Positions 50,928 through 58,908 of a DNA stretch of 64,000 nucleotides are shown here, piece after piece. Position 1 is the stretch's first letter. Each line of letters begins with the position of its first letter. Where the stretch lies: NCBI RefSeq assembly GCF_963664965.1, contig NZ_OY761823.1, positions 1,126,001 through 1,190,000 on the forward strand, in the 5' to 3' direction. This stretch comes from an uncultured Pseudodesulfovibrio sp. Its GTDB lineage: Bacteria; Desulfobacterota; Desulfovibrionia; Desulfovibrionales; Desulfovibrionaceae. The notes beneath the pieces were generated by a model, which worked only from the letters and a program-made list of their open reading frames with translations, did no database searches and was not told the origin of the DNA. Position numbers and translations under genes: made by a program.

Positions 50928-52930
50928 ACGGACGGCTCAGGCTCAGGGCGCTTCTGACCGGACTCCTGCTGGGGCTCGGACTCTGCATCTTTACGCCGTA
51001 CAACAATACCATCCTGCATAATACGCCGCTGGGCGGCGGGCATTTTCCGCTTGCCCCATTTTTCATCGTGGCGTGGATGTTCGTGGTTGATTCGTTTGCT
51101 TCCCGCCTGACACAGCGGCCGCCGTTTTATTCCGGCATCGAACTGCTCGTGGTTTGGCTGATGATGGTGCTGTTCACCTCCATCGGCTATGCCGGATTGA
51201 CCGAAACCTTTTTCGTCAACATCACTGCGCCGGAGCGGTTCGCCAAGGATGCCTACCGCTGGACCGAAGTGCTCACGCCGCTGTTGCCCCAGTCGTGGTT
51301 CCCCCATTCCGCTGATGCGGTGAACGGATTTTATGAAGGCCTCAAGGGCGGACGGGACATGGGCTTCGGCGAGGTGCTGTCAAACATCCCGTGGGGTGTC
51401 TGGCTGCCGGTGCTTTCGGTCTGGGCGTTCTTCATTCTCGGTGCGTTCTTCATCATGATCTGCCTGATGGTGCTGTTCGGTCGCCAGTGGGTCGTCAACG
51501 AGCGCGTGTTGTTCCCGCTCGTCCGTGTGCCCATGCTCATGGGTGATGCGCTCGACCACAAGCAGCTTGATACGTGGTGGACCAACACCTATCTGATCAT
51601 CGGCCTGCTCATGGCCGCCATGATCCATTTCATCAACGGACTCAATTTCTATTATCCGTCCGTGCCGCAGATCCCGACCCTTGTCCTTGCCGGGTCCTAT
51701 TTCCCGAAGTTCGGCCTCTTTTCCGGTTTCCACAAGCTCAAGCTGTACATCGTTCCGGCCTTTATCGGGTTCGCGTTCCTGACCACGCGCCAGATATCCT
51801 TTTCCATGTGGGCATTCTACCTGCTCGGCGGCCTGCTGTTCGGGTTGCTCTACGTCCTGGGCTGGCAGCTTCCCGAGGCGGCTCTCGGCACTACGCTCGG
51901 GCCTGATCTCGCCCGTCCCGAAGGCGCGCAGACCATCGGCTCCTACGTCATCTTCTTCATCTTTCTCGTCTGGCTCGCACGGCATCACCTGAAGGAGACC
52001 CTGATCTGTTTCCTCCGTCCCCATTGCCGCAGTTCAGAGGTTGAGGGGAAGGGGAAGTTCGACAGGATGCCGGAAGAGTGGGGACCGCCCATCTGGCCTC
52101 TGTGGGGGCTTGTCGTGGGCATGGCCGTCATGACCGGATGGTGCTGGTTTTTCGGCCTGCCGATTCTTGCCGCGCTTCTGCTGCCGGTCATGTTCCTTAT
52201 TTTCATGCTCGTGACCAGCCGCGTGGTCTGTCAGGGCGGGTTGCCGTATTTCACGCTGACCGCTGCTCCGTCCGATGCGCTCATGGGCTTTTTCGGCACC
52301 GGATTTTTCGGTGCGGCAGGCATGGCAGCCACGGCCGTCATGCAGAAGGTCCTTTTCCTCGACGTGCGCGAAGCCATTGCCCCAACGCTTTTCCATGGTT
52401 CGAAAATCCGGCAGGAAACCGGGAAACGGAATCTCGTTCTCGTGGCCATTGCCATGTCCCTTGTCATCGCACTCGCTGCCGCGTTCATCACCATGCTCTA
52501 TCTCGGCTACAAGTACGGCCTGCGAGAACTCGGGCTCGACTGGGCCACCCAGACCGTGCTCGCTAACTATGAGAACGCTCAGCGGCTCGTGGATCAGCCC
52601 GTCGGCCCGAATTACTGGACCATGGTCTATGCCGGTGCCGGTGCCGCAGTCATGGCACTGCTTATTTTCTGCTATTACAAATTTACGTGGTGGCCGTTGC
52701 ATCCTCTCGGCTATCTTGTCGCCTATTCGGCCGGGATGAAGATACTGTGGTTTCCCTTTTTCATCGGATGGCTCTGCAATCATCTGGTGCTGCATTACGG
52801 CGGAACCAGCCTGTTCAACCGGGTGCGGTTTCTGTTTATCGGGCTGGTGCTCGGCGATTTCCTGATGGGCGGCATTTTTGCCGTGATCGGGTTGTTCAGC
52901 GACCAGAGTTATAGTGTGTTCCCGCTGTAG
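50924..52930 (+). CDS. Large polytopic membrane protein, OPT-like (DUF6785 type)
   Basis: A 668-residue protein of about 14 hydrophobic segments. PYNNTILHNTPLGGGHFPLAPFF near the start and VVCQGGLPYFTLTAAPSDALMGFFGTGFFG in the middle recall oligopeptide-transporter-superfamily proteins annotated as DUF6785/DUF6784. That assignment is from recollection of the pattern. It is translationally coupled (ATGA) to the giant permease, so it is a component of the same system. It shares general build with the protein at 53458. Substrate unknown. Confidence 0.75.
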   Translation: MNGRLRLRALLTGLLLGLGLCIFTPYNNTILHNTPLGGGHFPLAPFFIVAWMFVVDSFASRLTQRPPFYSGIELLVVWLMMVLFTSIGYAGLTETFFVNITAPERFAKDAYRWTEVLTPLLPQSWFPHSADAVNGFYEGLKGGRDMGFGEVLSNIPWGVWLPVLSVWAFFILGAFFIMICLMVLFGRQWVVNERVLFPLVRVPMLMGDALDHKQLDTWWTNTYLIIGLLMAAMIHFINGLNFYYPSVPQIPTLVLAGSYFPKFGLFSGFHKLKLYIVPAFIGFAFLTTRQISFSMWAFYLLGGLLFGLLYVLGWQLPEAALGTTLGPDLARPEGAQTIGSYVIFFIFLVWLARHHLKETLICFLRPHCRSSEVEGKGKFDRMPEEWGPPIWPLWGLVVGMAVMTGWCWFFGLPILAALLLPVMFLIFMLVTSRVVCQGGLPYFTLTAAPSDALMGFFGTGFFGAAGMAATAVMQKVLFLDVREAIAPTLFHGSKIRQETGKRNLVLVAIAMSLVIALAAAFITMLYLGYKYGLRELGLDWATQTVLANYENAQRLVDQPVGPNYWTMVYAGAGAAVMALLIFCYYKFTWWPLHPLGYLVAYSAGMKILWFPFFIGWLCNHLVLHYGGTSLFNRVRFLFIGLVLGDFLMGGIFAVIGLFSDQSYSVFPL

Positions 52931-52942
52931 CGGGATGGGATG

Positions 52943-53455
52943 GAAGATGCCTCCGGTGGTCGCTCGCCGCGAGGGCGTCTCCGACGGCCTAAGAACCTTT
53001 CGAGAAAGGTTCTTAGGAATCTCCAAAGCTTTTTGGTGCGCCTTCGGTGGGTGCGCTGGTTAGAGGGATTGGCATGTGGGACAGGGGGGACGGCGTTTCA
53101 AGGAAATCGCGCCGGACAGTTTGGTATAACAGAGAGAAACTGACCGGCGCGGTTTCCTTGAAACAGTGCCCACGCCGCGTGAGCCTTGCGGAAGCAGTTT
53201 GAAAAAACGCCCTTGCGGCGTTTCGTGGATTGATAAATTTATTTGTTCTTTTTTTTGATGATTTGGCTTGGTCGCAAGCCGTAACATAGAGTGGCACAGA
53301 CTCTCATTTTTCTACCGTACGCGCGCCTAGCGCATATAAAAAGTTACGGGGAGAGGGATGGGGGGATGGAGTCCAGAGGAAGGGGGGAAGGGAGTACCCC
53401 GCTTACAAGGGGGGTGCTCCCTTCCCCCCTTCCTTTGGCCGCCGGAGGCATCCTT
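52943..53455. repeat. Intergenic cassette, copy A, with inverted ends and four hairpins
   Basis: The left end GATGCCTCCGG and right end CCGGAGGCATC are inverted copies. Inside are hairpins at 52988-53017 (14-bp stem), 53096-53163 (about 25-bp stem), 53172-53221 and 53378-53433 (over 20-bp stem). The same order, with matching lengths, occurs in copy B at 55428-55918. No open frame of credible codon use is present. The right end supplies GGAGG, the probable ribosome site of the gene at 53458. Confidence 0.85.
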
Positions 53456-53457
53456 CG

Positions 53458-55416
53458 ATGTACGACGATAAAGAGTTGAAAGAATATCGGGATTTGATGA
53501 AGCCGCCCGAGAAGTTTGAGGAGGGCTTTGACTGGAAGACGGTAGTCGGGGCCATTTTCATTGGCTTCCTTATGATGCCGGGTTCCATGTATCTGCAACT
53601 GGTCATCGGGCAGGGTATCGGTCCGGCGGCCCGCTGGGTCACGATCATTCTTTTCGCGGAGATTGCCAAACGGTCTTACACTCACCTGAAACAGCAGGAA
53701 ATTTTCCTTTTGTATTACATGGCGGGCGCGGCGCTCGCCTCACCGTTCCAGGGGCTGCTCTGGAACCAGTATCTGGTGCAGTCGGACGCGGCCCGGATGC
53801 TGGGGTTGACCGAGTTCATCCCGCAGTGGGTGGCTCCGGCGCTCGGCTCGGGATCGTATCTGGAGCGCACGTTCATGCACCGCGACTGGCTGGTGCCGAT
53901 CATGCTGCTCATCGGCGCGCAACTGGTGCAGCGCATCGACCATTTCGGACTGGGGTATTCACTGTACCGTATCACGTCGGATGTGGAAAAACTGCCGTTC
54001 CCCATGGCCCCGGTCGGCGCTTTAGGCACCATGGCCCTTGCGGAATCCACCGAGGACCGAAAGTCCGGGTGGAAATGGAGGGTGTTCTCCATCGGCGGGG
54101 TGATCGGACTCGCCTTCGGCTTCTTTTATGTGCTGCTGCCCGCGCTCTCCGGGTTGCTGTTCAGCGAGCCGATACGATTGATTCCGATACCGTGGATCGA
54201 ACTGACGCAGCATACCGAGGAAATTCTGCCCGCAGTGGCGACCGGCCTGCAATTCGATCTCGGGCTGGTCTTCATCGGCATGGTCCTGCCGTTCTGGGCG
54301 GTCATCGGCGGGCTGGTCGGGCTTATCATCACCATCATCGGCAACCCGATCCTGTACGCGCACGGCATCCTGCATCGCTGGCATCCCGGCATGGCGACCG
54401 TTGAAACCGTGTTTGCCAACAACTTTGATTTCTACATGAGTTTCGGTATCGGCCTCGGTCTGGCGATCGGCGCGGTAGGCGTTTATTACGTCATCAAGTC
54501 ATTCCGCAATACCGACGGCACCGGACTGGATTTTTCCGCGCTGTTCAATCCGCCGGAAGGGCGCGGCGACATCAATTTCTGGGTGTCCATCGGCATCTAC
54601 GTCTTCTCGACGCTCTGCTACATCGCCTTCTGCGTCTGGCTCGTGCCGTCGTTCCCGTGGATATTCTTCGTGTTGTACGGATTCATTTACACGCCGGTCA
54701 TCTCGTACATCACCGCGCGCATGGAAGGTGTGGCCGGACAGTTCATCTCCCTGCCCATGGTGCGGGAATTCTCCTTCATCGCCGGGGCCAAGTTCTTCGG
54801 GTATCAGGGCCTTGAGATCTGGTACGCGCCCATTCCCATCCACAACTATGGCGAAGCCACGGTCCAGTTCCGCCAGATTGAACTGACCGGAACATCCCTG
54901 CGCGGCATCATCAAGGCCGAGATTATCGTCTTCCCGATCGTCATGATCTCCTCGCTCCTGTTCTCCCAGTTCCTGTGGCAGCTCGCGCCGATTCCGTCGC
55001 CTGAATATCCCTTTGCACAGGAACTCTGGCATTTGCAGGCGCTCAACACGCTGCTCATGCAGACCTCGACCCTTGAAGGAAATTCGCTTTTCTTCGAAGC
55101 GCTTTCCGGGCCGATCGTGCTTTCCGGTCTCGGACTCGGACTGTGCATGTACTCGGTGCTCAACGTGCTCGGGCTGCCCGTGCTCCTTGTCTACGGCGTA
55201 GTGCGCGGTCTCGGACAGTCCACGCCGCACGGCATGATTCTCGAAGTCATCGGCGCATTGCTCGGGAGATTCTATTTTCTCAAGAAGTACGGCACCCAGT
55301 GGCGGCACTACGCGCCCGTTCTGCTGGCAGGGTTTTCCTGCGGCATGGGCCTGACAGGCATGTTCGCCATGGGCTGTACGCTCATACTGAAGTCGCTCGG
55401 GCGGTTGGCGTATTAG
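53458..55416 (+). CDS. Large polytopic membrane protein, OPT-like, partner of the ABC system
   Basis: A 652-residue protein with a cytoplasmic N-terminus (MYDDKELKEYRDLMKPPEKFEEG) and about 14 membrane segments. FIGFLMMPGSMYLQLVIGQGIGPAARWV and ARMEGVAGQFISLPMVREFSFIAG recall the OPT superfamily. It resembles the preceding protein in size and build and is likely its partner. GGAGG, 9 bases upstream, lies within the repeat cassette. The gene is enclosed by copies A and B of that cassette. Function unknown; transport or scaffolding within the ABC complex is inferred from context. Confidence 0.75.
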   Translation: MYDDKELKEYRDLMKPPEKFEEGFDWKTVVGAIFIGFLMMPGSMYLQLVIGQGIGPAARWVTIILFAEIAKRSYTHLKQQEIFLLYYMAGAALASPFQGLLWNQYLVQSDAARMLGLTEFIPQWVAPALGSGSYLERTFMHRDWLVPIMLLIGAQLVQRIDHFGLGYSLYRITSDVEKLPFPMAPVGALGTMALAESTEDRKSGWKWRVFSIGGVIGLAFGFFYVLLPALSGLLFSEPIRLIPIPWIELTQHTEEILPAVATGLQFDLGLVFIGMVLPFWAVIGGLVGLIITIIGNPILYAHGILHRWHPGMATVETVFANNFDFYMSFGIGLGLAIGAVGVYYVIKSFRNTDGTGLDFSALFNPPEGRGDINFWVSIGIYVFSTLCYIAFCVWLVPSFPWIFFVLYGFIYTPVISYITARMEGVAGQFISLPMVREFSFIAGAKFFGYQGLEIWYAPIPIHNYGEATVQFRQIELTGTSLRGIIKAEIIVFPIVMISSLLFSQFLWQLAPIPSPEYPFAQELWHLQALNTLLMQTSTLEGNSLFFEALSGPIVLSGLGLGLCMYSVLNVLGLPVLLVYGVVRGLGQSTPHGMILEVIGALLGRFYFLKKYGTQWRHYAPVLLAGFSCGMGLTGMFAMGCTLILKSLGRLAY

Positions 55417-55427
55417 TGGAGAGAGAT

Positions 55428-55918
55428 GAAGATGCCTCCGGCGGTCCCTCGCCGGGAGGGCGTCTTCGACGGCCTAAGAACCTTTTGAGAAAGGTTCTTA
55501 GGAATCTCCAAAGCTTTTTGGTGCGCCTTCGGCGGGTGCGGATGAATGACTGGTTTGGTTGTGATCGGAAAACCGTGTTCCAATAAAATTGCGCCGGACA
55601 GTTGCAAGAAATGAAAAGCAACTGTCCGGCGCAATTTTATTGGAACGGTATCCACGCCGCGTGAGCGTTGTGGAAAGAGCTCGGAAAAACGTCCTTGCGG
55701 CGTTTCGGACTTGGGTAAAACAGGGACTCTTGATCGGTTGATCTGGAACAGAAAAGCTTGAAACAGTACGCCGGGTTTATCTTCCCCCACCCAACGCGCG
55801 CCTAGCGCATACAAAAAGCTTCGGAAAGGAGAGGGGATAGGAGTCCAGAGGGAAGGGGAGAGGGAGAACCCTTCACGAAGGGTTTCCCTCTCCCCTTCCC
55901 TTTGGCCGCCGGAGGCAG
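55428..55918. repeat. Intergenic cassette, copy B
   Basis: It has the same order of elements as copy A: left end GATGCCTCCGG, hairpin 55473-55502, perfect 28-bp-stem hairpin 55578-55645, ACGCCGC...GCGGCGT at 55654-55703, a shared CGCGCCTAGCGCATA block near 55797, hairpin 55851-55899 and right end CCGGAGGC. Paired differences between copies keep the stems intact. The right end lies at the 3' end of mrp. The last hairpin may serve as terminator for the plus-strand gene. Confidence 0.85.
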
Positions 55919-55919
55919 C

Positions 55920-56798
55920 CTATCCGGCCTTCGGCGGATCTGGAAGATTGAGCATGGGGGCGATGATTTCTTCCATGGCTTTGCCTGTGGCGGAGTCACG
56001 GAATGTTTTCATGAAGGGGAAACCTTCATCGCCGGAGCGTGCGACTTCCGGGTCGAGCGGAATGCGGCCAAGGAACCGGACACCGGCTTCCTTGGCGAGT
56101 TCTTCACCGCCGCCGGAATTGAAGATGTTGTGGACAGCGCCGCAGTCGGGGCAGGCGAAGCCGGACATGTTTTCAACGATGCCGATGACGCGGTTGCCGA
56201 CTTCTCCGACAAAGGAGACGGAGCGGCGCACGTCGTCGATGGCCACACCTTGCGGGGTGGTGACGATGACGCCCATGGCGGTGGGGCCGAGAGTCTGAAG
56301 CGTGGTCAGGGGTTCGTCGCCGGTACCCGGAGGGCAGTCGACGATGAGGTAGTCGAGATCGCCCCACATGACGTCTTCGACGAACTGGGTGATGAGGGTG
56401 ACCTTGATCGGTCCACGCCAGATGACGGCCTGTCGCTCGTCTTCGAGCAGGAAGCCCAGCGACATGACGGAGAGATTCTTGCTCCAGGAGACGGGCTCCA
56501 TGACCTGATCTCCCATGTGCGGCTTCTTGCCTTTGAGGGAGAGCAGACGGGGCACGCTGGGGCCGTGGACATCCACGTCGAGCAGGCCGACTTTCTTGCC
56601 TGCGAGGGAGAGGGCCACGGCAATATTTGTTGCGACGGTGGATTTGCCCACGCCGCCTTTACCGGACATGACAACGATCTTGTGTTTGATGCGTCCGAGG
56701 GTCTTGTCGAGTTTGGAGGGACCGGCCTTGTCACAGTCGCCGGTGCAGGAACATCCGCCGTCAGGCGTGGCCGAAGGGCAGCCGCTGCATTCGCTCAT
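55920..56798 (-). CDS. mrp: Mrp/NBP35 family Fe-S cluster carrier ATPase
   Basis: A 292-residue P-loop protein. The deviant Walker A is MSGKGGVGKSTVATN near residue 44, and DCPPGTGDEPL the later conserved segment. An N-terminal extension is rich in cysteine (CSGCPSATPDGGCSCTGDC), and CPDCGAVHN near residue 220 is the CxxC that bridges a [4Fe-4S] cluster in the dimer. It delivers Fe-S clusters to target enzymes. AGGAG precedes the ATG. A hairpin with a U run lies 12 bases upstream, inside its leader. Confidence 0.94.
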   Translation of the reverse strand: MSECSGCPSATPDGGCSCTGDCDKAGPSKLDKTLGRIKHKIVVMSGKGGVGKSTVATNIAVALSLAGKKVGLLDVDVHGPSVPRLLSLKGKKPHMGDQVMEPVSWSKNLSVMSLGFLLEDERQAVIWRGPIKVTLITQFVEDVMWGDLDYLIVDCPPGTGDEPLTTLQTLGPTAMGVIVTTPQGVAIDDVRRSVSFVGEVGNRVIGIVENMSGFACPDCGAVHNIFNSGGGEELAKEAGVRFLGRIPLDPEVARSGDEGFPFMKTFRDSATGKAMEEIIAPMLNLPDPPKAG

Positions 56799-56810
56799 GG
56801 TATTCTCCTG

Positions 56811-56836
56811 AAAAAAAAGGCGGTTCCGGACCGCCT
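56811..56836 (-). terminator. Terminator hairpin between NifX-domain gene and mrp; possible mrp attenuator
   Basis: On the minus strand AGGCGGTCC pairs with GGAACCGCCT and is followed by eight U. It ends only 12 bases before the mrp ATG, next to its ribosome site, so any transcript into mrp must pass it. Confidence 0.8.
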
Positions 56837-56886
56837 GTTGTGGTGCGTAGTCCTGCCGCCCGAAGCCGTTTCCGGACGGTCATCAA

Positions 56887-56914
56887 GTGATAATCATCGT
56901 CCTGAAAATGTCAA
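56887..56914 (-). promoter_or_regulatory. Candidate sigma-70 promoter for mrp with Fur-box-like overlap
   Basis: Minus strand TTGACA, 16-base spacer, TATCAC. The -35 overlaps the stop of the NifX-domain gene. The -10 lies in GATGATTATCAC, which resembles half of a Fur box (consensus from knowledge). Start of transcription near 56880 would give an ~80-base leader containing the hairpin. Confidence 0.4.
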
Positions 56915-57312
56915 ATCGCAGAGTCTGTCTTGTCTTTATTCGACAGCCCCCGCCGCTCAGTGTCCGGGGAATGGCAACCGGGCATTCTGAGCGTCTCGAG
57001 GGCGTTATTTCTGAAGGCGTGGAGTACGTCGTCCTGACAGCCTGTCAGCCAGGGGACAATGGCGACTCCTCCGTTTTCGAGTTGTGTACGGGTCTGGGCG
57101 CAGATCGCACCGCAGAGCAAATAAGTTACCCCGCAGGCCAGTATGGCGGATGTCCTGTCCATAGGGTCCTTTGAGGGAAGGGATAGGAGGCCTGCGGGGT
57201 AAAATTTTTCATCGCGTATTTCAAACAGCTTGTACTCGTCCGCGTTTTCGCAGACTGAGGCGAGGCGATCCTTATAGCAGGCAAGGCATACAATGGTTTT
57301 GTCAGGGTGCAT
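56911..57312 (-). CDS. NifB/NifX-domain (dinitrogenase Fe-Mo cofactor biosynthesis family) protein
   Basis: A 133-residue protein. IVCLACYKDRLASVCENADEYKLFEI matches the NifX/NafY fold start, and FGAICAQ-like LLCGAICAQTRTQLENGGVAIVPWL the middle helix. Several cysteines (residues 9, 12, 22 and in LTGCQDD) could bind a metal cluster. In sulfate reducers small proteins of this family (for example orange protein) carry or process Mo- or Fe-containing clusters. GGAG precedes the ATG. A near-consensus sigma-54 promoter lies 43-59 bases upstream and the next gene upstream is a sigma-54 activator. Confidence 0.85.
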   Translation of the reverse strand: MHPDKTIVCLACYKDRLASVCENADEYKLFEIRDEKFYPAGLLSLPSKDPMDRTSAILACGVTYLLCGAICAQTRTQLENGGVAIVPWLTGCQDDVLHAFRNNALETLRMPGCHSPDTERRGLSNKDKTDSAI

Positions 57313-57354
57313 GTCTACTCCAAACTACAGAACTCGCGCCGACATTTACAGTAG

Positions 57355-57371
57355 AGCATATGACGTGCCAA
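57355..57371 (-). promoter_or_regulatory. Sigma-54 (-24/-12) promoter
   Basis: The minus strand reads TTGGCACGTCATATGCT. Against TTGGCACG-N4-TTGCT only one base differs, and the GG-to-GC spacing is exact. Transcription would start about 30 bases before the NifX-domain ATG. Confidence 0.8.
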
Positions 57372-57461
57372 GTGATAAAGTTCAGTTTTTTCAGCGTGTT
57401 GCTTTTTCGGCGAAGGTCGGATGGACGAATTTTGCGCCCATATTGAGAAGGGTATGACTAA

Positions 57462-58790
57462 TTATTCGCCCATTGGGGTGCGGGCGAGCAGGCGGCGGAG
57501 TGTATCCTTGGAGATGCTCAGTTCCCGGCAGGTTGCCATTTTCTTGCCGTTGTTGCGCTTGAGAGCATGGCGCGCGGCGCGGCATTTGATCTGGTCCATG
57601 GTGCCGAACAGGCCGTTGTCGGCTGTGTCCGGGTGGGGAGCCTGAAGATATTCGGGCAGGTGTTCGGGCTGAATGAAACCTGACGGGCAGAGGATGAAGG
57701 CATATTCCAGAGCGTTTTCCAGTTCCCGCACATTGCCGGGGAGGTCATGCCGCATGAGCAGTTGGAGGGCTTCCTCGCTGATGCCTTCGACGTTCTTGCC
57801 TTGTATGGCGTTGAACTCAGACACGAAGTGATCAATGAGCAACGGGATGTCTTCGCGCCGTTCCGCCAGAGCGGGCAGGCCGAGTGTGACCACGTTCAGG
57901 CGATAGAACAGGTCTTCGCGGAATAGGCCGTCGGCAACACGCTGTTTCAGGTCCCGGTTGGTCGCGGCGACTATTCTCACGTCCGCTTTTACCGGTTCGA
58001 CACCCCCCAGCGGTTCGAACGTCTTTTCCTGAAGAACGCGGAGCAGTTTGACCTGAAGGTCCCCCGGCATTTCGCCGATTTCGTCGAGGAATACCGTGCC
58101 GCCTGCGGCGCGTTCAAAGCGTCCCGGCTTGTCGGTGCGGGCGTCGGTAAAAGCACCCGCCTTGTAGCCGAAAAGCTCGGACTCAAGGAGATTTCCGGGC
58201 AGAGCACCGCAGTTCACCGCCACAAAGGGGCCTTCCTTGCGCGGGCTGAGGTTGTGAATGGCGCGGGCGAACAGTTCCTTGCCTGTGCCGGATTGGCCGA
58301 GCAGCAGGACCGTGGCCTCGCTGGAACTGATCTGGGGCAGGATGCGGAATATTTTTTCCAGAGCCGGACTGCGGCCCACGATGTCTTCGAAGTGGTAGAG
58401 CTTCTGGACTTTTTTCCGCATGGCCTGAATTTCCGTGAGATCGCGGAACGTTTCCACGCCGCCGATGACTTCGCCGTCACTGTTGACGAGCGGCGAGGCC
58501 GAGATCGAGACCGGCAGCTTGGAACCGTCTGCCCGGATGATGAAGATGGGCTTGTTGGTGATGCGGCCGCCGCTTTCCCTGCATTCGCTGATGGCGCAGT
58601 GTCCGTCACAGATGCTGGAGCGGAAGACGTCCCAGCATTTGCGCCCGATGGCTTCCTTGGCGGTGATGCCGGTGATGCGTTCGGCGGATTCATTGAAGTA
58701 GGTCACATGCCAGTTGGCATCGACCGTGAACAGGCCGTCTGCAATGGAGGCAAAAACATCCTCAAGTGGCAGGTCTCTGGGAAATGGCAT
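57462..58790 (-). CDS. Sigma-54-dependent transcriptional activator with PAS sensor
   Basis: A 442-residue bacterial enhancer-binding protein. A PAS domain (about residues 8-120) contains a cysteine cluster, KCWDVFRSSICDGHCAISEC. The AAA+ domain has Walker A GQSGTGKE, Walker B TVFLDEIGEM, and the sigma-54 contact loop as GAFTDA rather than GAFTGA. The C-terminal Fis-type helix-turn-helix is AKRNNGKKMATCRELSISKDTLRRLL-like (split). No receiver domain is present, so the PAS domain is probably the sensor. It lies upstream of the sigma-54 promoter at 57355-57371, its likely target. Confidence 0.93.
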   Translation of the reverse strand: MPFPRDLPLEDVFASIADGLFTVDANWHVTYFNESAERITGITAKEAIGRKCWDVFRSSICDGHCAISECRESGGRITNKPIFIIRADGSKLPVSISASPLVNSDGEVIGGVETFRDLTEIQAMRKKVQKLYHFEDIVGRSPALEKIFRILPQISSSEATVLLLGQSGTGKELFARAIHNLSPRKEGPFVAVNCGALPGNLLESELFGYKAGAFTDARTDKPGRFERAAGGTVFLDEIGEMPGDLQVKLLRVLQEKTFEPLGGVEPVKADVRIVAATNRDLKQRVADGLFREDLFYRLNVVTLGLPALAERREDIPLLIDHFVSEFNAIQGKNVEGISEEALQLLMRHDLPGNVRELENALEYAFILCPSGFIQPEHLPEYLQAPHPDTADNGLFGTMDQIKCRAARHALKRNNGKKMATCRELSISKDTLRRLLARTPMGE

Positions 58791-58856
58791 GGGCCGAGGA
58801 TACCCATTCGGGTCCGGTCTGCCAATGGGAAAAAGGACGGAGGTTTATCTGTAACG

Positions 58857-58890
58857 AAAAAGCCCCCTGTCGCGTGGGCGGCAGGGGGCT
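58857..58890 (-). terminator. Terminator after hypB
   Basis: On the minus strand AGCCCCCTGCC pairs with CAGGGGGCT and is followed by UUUUUC, 18 bases past the hypB stop. Confidence 0.88.
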
Positions 58891-58908
58891 GAAATGACTG
58901 AGCTGATA

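Noticed and set aside
52943-55918. CRISPR array or transposon with transposase
   Set aside because: Only two long copies, no short regular repeats or spacers, and the enclosed gene is a membrane protein, not a transposase.
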